A DNA stretch of 64,000 nucleotides from Candidatus Metaruminococcus caecorum (GTDB lineage: Bacteria; Bacillota; Clostridia; Oscillospirales; Ruminococcaceae): positions 1-64,000 of the forward strand of contig CAJFTY010000040.1 of the NCBI GenBank assembly GCA_904420045.1. The letters are read 5' to 3'. Positions 61,814-64,000 of this stretch are shown here, piece by piece (position 1 is the first letter of the stretch; every line of letters starts with the position of its first letter). The notes beneath the pieces were generated by a model. The model was not told the origin of the DNA. It was given only the letters and a program-made list of their open reading frames with translations, and did no database searches. The translations under genes and the position numbers were made by a program.

Positions 61814-61821
61814 TCTATAAT
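61793..61821 (+). promoter_or_regulatory. Promoter of the plus-strand GH78 gene
   Basis: TTGATG (61793-61798), 17-bp spacer, perfect TATAAT (61816-61821), about 80 nt before the ATG. Confidence 0.8.
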
Positions 61822-61902
61822 TCAGTTAAATCTCGCGTGAATTCCAAAAAAGAATCGCGCGCTGGCTTTTGCCATTTGAAAAAACAGAAAGGAAGAATTT
61901 TA

Positions 61903-64000
61903 ATGAAAAACAAGGCGGGAACAGATCCGGCGGTTTTGATTGCAAAAAAACAGGTTTTTGTGGATCAGCTAAAGGTCAACAACACGGTGAACCCGCTTGG
62001 AATTGATACGCAGGTTCCCCGGTTTAGCTGGGTCATGCAGTCCTCCGTTCGAGCGCAGGCTCAGACTGCGTATCAAATCCTCGTGGCGACCAGCGAGGAT
62101 CGGTTGACCGAGCAGGCGGCCGACCTTTGGAACACGGGAAAAGTGCTTTCCGACCGTAGCAACAATATTTCGTATGCCGGCGCGGCTCTGACCAGCAAAA
62201 CAAAGTATTACTGGACCGTACGCGTCTGGGATAAAAACGGGAATCCCTCGGCCTTGGGAGCTCCCGCGGTGTTTGAAACAGCGCTGATGAGCCCGGATGA
62301 ATGGGAGGCGGATTGGATTCAAGCCCCCGATACCATTGCGCTGCCCATGTTCGGCAAATCGTTTATGCTGGAGAAGGACGTCAAAAGTGCCCGAGCGTAT
62401 GTATCCGAAGTGGGGCTCTACGAGATGACGGTGAATGGTCAAACGGTCACCGACAGCGTATTGGAGCCGGGAGAATCCTTTTTTCCAAAAACGATTCTCT
62501 ACGCGACCTATGATCTGACCAGCAGGCTGAAAAAGGGCGAGAACGCCGTGGGCGTCATGCTGGGCAGAGGATTTTATAAAGTCATTCCCGGGACCGACCG
62601 TCACCAGCACGCCCAGGCGGATTATGGCGATCTTCAGCTAATTGCGCAGATTGAAGTAACCTACGTCGACGGGACAAAAACCGTTGTTGCTACCGACAAA
62701 ACCTGGAAAACCGCCGCCAGCCCGATCACCTTCTTAGACTGGTTTGGCGGAGTGGATTATGACGCCAACCTGGAGCTGCCGGGATGGAACCGGCCGGGGT
62801 ACTCTTATTCGGACTGGGAAAGCGCATTGGTTTCCTCCGGGCCCGAAGGAACGCTGGTGGCGCAGTACTATCCCACCACCAAGGTGATGGAACAATGGCA
62901 GGCCGTCGAGGTGCTCAACCCGGAGCCCGGCGTTTACACCATTGACTTCGGCAGCAACTTTGCAGGCGTCTATCAGTTTTGCATGTCGGCGCCCCAGGGA
63001 ACCAGCATCAAGCTGTATCCTTCGGAGGTGCTTGGCAGAAACGGACTCATCGATCAGACATCCATCAATTACCTGAACGGAAAACCGGTTTACGACACCT
63101 ATACGTTTCAAGGCCAGGGGCTGGAAACCTGGGAGCCTCCGTTTCTCTATCACGGGTTCCGTTATCTGGAGATCCACGGCCTTCCGTTTGCTCCCGCGCC
63201 GGATCAGTTCAAGGCAAAGCTCATTCGCGCCAGTACCCAGGAGGTCAGCAGTTTTCACACCTCCAGCAACGTGATCAACAAGATCCACGGGATCATCAAA
63301 CGCTCGATTGAAGCGAACATGTACAACACGCTGACCGACTGCCCCCATCGTGAAAAATTGGGCTGGCTGGAAGTACCGCATCTGCTGCACAACAGCATTG
63401 TGTATAATTTTGACGTATCCCAATGGATGACGAAAATCAGCAACGATATTTTGGACTGCCAGCGGGAGGGAGGTATGGTGCCCTGCACCGCGCCCACATT
63501 CGCCGCAGGGCTGGATGGTGATCTCCCCAACTGGGCGGCGGCCATGGTGTTGATTCCTTGGAAAAACTACCTTGCTTATGGCGATGTGCAGCAGCTGCAA
63601 AAAGCGTACCAAGGCATGACTGCCTGGATGGACTACATGCAAAAACAGGCGCCGAATGATTTGGTGAGTTACGGCTTAGGGGATTGGTGTCCCGTTGACA
63701 AAACCACGTCGGTGGAATTCACCGAGAGCTGTACCTATTATCGGGTGGCTGAGGCCATGAAACAGATTGCCTTGATCCTCGATCAACCGGATGACGCCGC
63801 CCGGTACGCGGAGTTGGAAACGAGAATCAAAAACGCCATTCAGCAAAAGTATTATCACGCCGACATCCAGTCCTATGACTCGGGTTCGCAGGCGGCGAAC
63901 GCCATGGCGCTCTATTACGGGATTGTGGAACCGGATCAGGTGCAGGGCGTTGTCGGCAATTTGGCTCGAGCGGTCGAGAGGGCGGACGATCATTTAACCG
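61903..64000 (+). CDS. GH78 alpha-L-rhamnosidase, partial (runs off the window)
   Basis: The first 699 residues of a GH78 enzyme with no stop before the window end. It has a fibronectin-like domain (QLKVNNTVNPLGIDTQVPRF, near residue 28; YYWTVRVWDKNG near 105), the N domain (YEMTVNGQTVTDSVLEPG) and the concanavalin-like domain (IDFGSNFAGVYQF). The barrel has LTDCPHREKLGWLE near 477, the catalytic region, and GLGDWCPVDK near 593. No signal peptide. GAAAGGAAG precedes the ATG. It is divergent from araC and shares the 30-bp operator with it. Confidence 0.93.
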   Translation, partial: MKNKAGTDPAVLIAKKQVFVDQLKVNNTVNPLGIDTQVPRFSWVMQSSVRAQAQTAYQILVATSEDRLTEQAADLWNTGKVLSDRSNNISYAGAALTSKTKYYWTVRVWDKNGNPSALGAPAVFETALMSPDEWEADWIQAPDTIALPMFGKSFMLEKDVKSARAYVSEVGLYEMTVNGQTVTDSVLEPGESFFPKTILYATYDLTSRLKKGENAVGVMLGRGFYKVIPGTDRHQHAQADYGDLQLIAQIEVTYVDGTKTVVATDKTWKTAASPITFLDWFGGVDYDANLELPGWNRPGYSYSDWESALVSSGPEGTLVAQYYPTTKVMEQWQAVEVLNPEPGVYTIDFGSNFAGVYQFCMSAPQGTSIKLYPSEVLGRNGLIDQTSINYLNGKPVYDTYTFQGQGLETWEPPFLYHGFRYLEIHGLPFAPAPDQFKAKLIRASTQEVSSFHTSSNVINKIHGIIKRSIEANMYNTLTDCPHREKLGWLEVPHLLHNSIVYNFDVSQWMTKISNDILDCQREGGMVPCTAPTFAAGLDGDLPNWAAAMVLIPWKNYLAYGDVQQLQKAYQGMTAWMDYMQKQAPNDLVSYGLGDWCPVDKTTSVEFTESCTYYRVAEAMKQIALILDQPDDAARYAELETRIKNAIQQKYYHADIQSYDSGSQAANAMALYYGIVEPDQVQGVVGNLARAVERADDHLT

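Overview
The window looks like a chromosome segment of a GC-rich, strictly anaerobic Gram-positive bacterium of class Clostridia, probably a gut member of the Oscillospirales or a relative. The signs are: strong AGGAGG ribosome sites with frequent GTG and TTG starts; a T-box leader; a Bce-type two-component/ABC module; DnaD with a DnaC/DnaI-type loader; the WalJ-RlmH pair; a long-form HPF; a sortase-type PQTGD tail; and oxygen-sensitive enzymes (2-oxoacid:ferredoxin oxidoreductase, class I fumarase subunit, anaerobic sulfatase maturase). The taxon is an inference, because no rRNA is present.

Layout. 1-0.45 kb: tRNA-Asp, tRNA-Phe and tRNA-Gly with terminators. 0.5-4.3 kb: a nucleotidyltransferase-fold protein, a GH106-like glycosidase and a small Cys-containing protein. 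4.6-8 kb: metG, tatD and a TatD-associated radical SAM gene. 8.2-9.2 kb: a membrane-bound XRE regulator. 9.4-13.3 kb (minus strand): one apparent operon encoding two half-size CHR (chromate-type) transporters, an anaerobic sulfatase maturase and a cytoplasmic sulfatase. 13.6-16.4 kb: a four-subunit 2-oxoacid:ferredoxin oxidoreductase. 16.7-21.7 kb: amidohydrolase, orphan fumarase alpha subunit, hpf, a THUMP RNA methyltransferase, a sulfatase remnant and an SPL-type radical SAM gene. 21.9-26.5 kb (minus): a Bce-type permease, ATPase, kinase and regulator. 26.8-29.8 kb: a second GH106-like enzyme. 30-37 kb: minD, mgsA, T-box, hisS, aspS, dnaD, dnaC. 37.1-37.4 kb: tRNA-Ala(GGC), tRNA-Val(CAC), tRNA-Ala(CGC), followed by an AT-rich acetyltransferase. 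38.4-45.7 kb: a 2433-residue cell-wall protein with two metallophosphoesterase domains. 46-52.9 kb: tRNA-Val(GAC), two cyclophilins, murA, walJ, rlmH, a MATE pump and pyrophosphatase. 53.1-64 kb: a rhamnoside-utilisation locus with three GH78-type genes on the minus strand, an AraC regulator, and a fourth, divergent GH78 gene that runs off the window.

How the genes work together. The most striking structure is in the rhamnosidase locus. A 30-bp sequence occurs twice (60678-60707 and 61754-61783, 29 of 30 bases identical, inverted with respect to each other). Each copy ends exactly 9 nt upstream of a -35 element of a 17-bp-spaced promoter; one promoter drives the three-gene minus operon and the other drives the plus-strand GH78 gene. 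The second copy also covers the expected start of araC's own transcript. This gives a concrete model in which AraC activates all four rhamnosidases and represses itself. The second notable system is the CHR pair, maturase and sulfatase operon: the sulfatase has no signal peptide, so sulfate would be released in the cytoplasm, and the co-transcribed CHR transporter is a candidate exporter. A third is the T-box before hisS-aspS. Its specifier reads GAC (Asp), and its TGGC bulge matches the G discriminator of the tRNA-Asp encoded at the start of this window.
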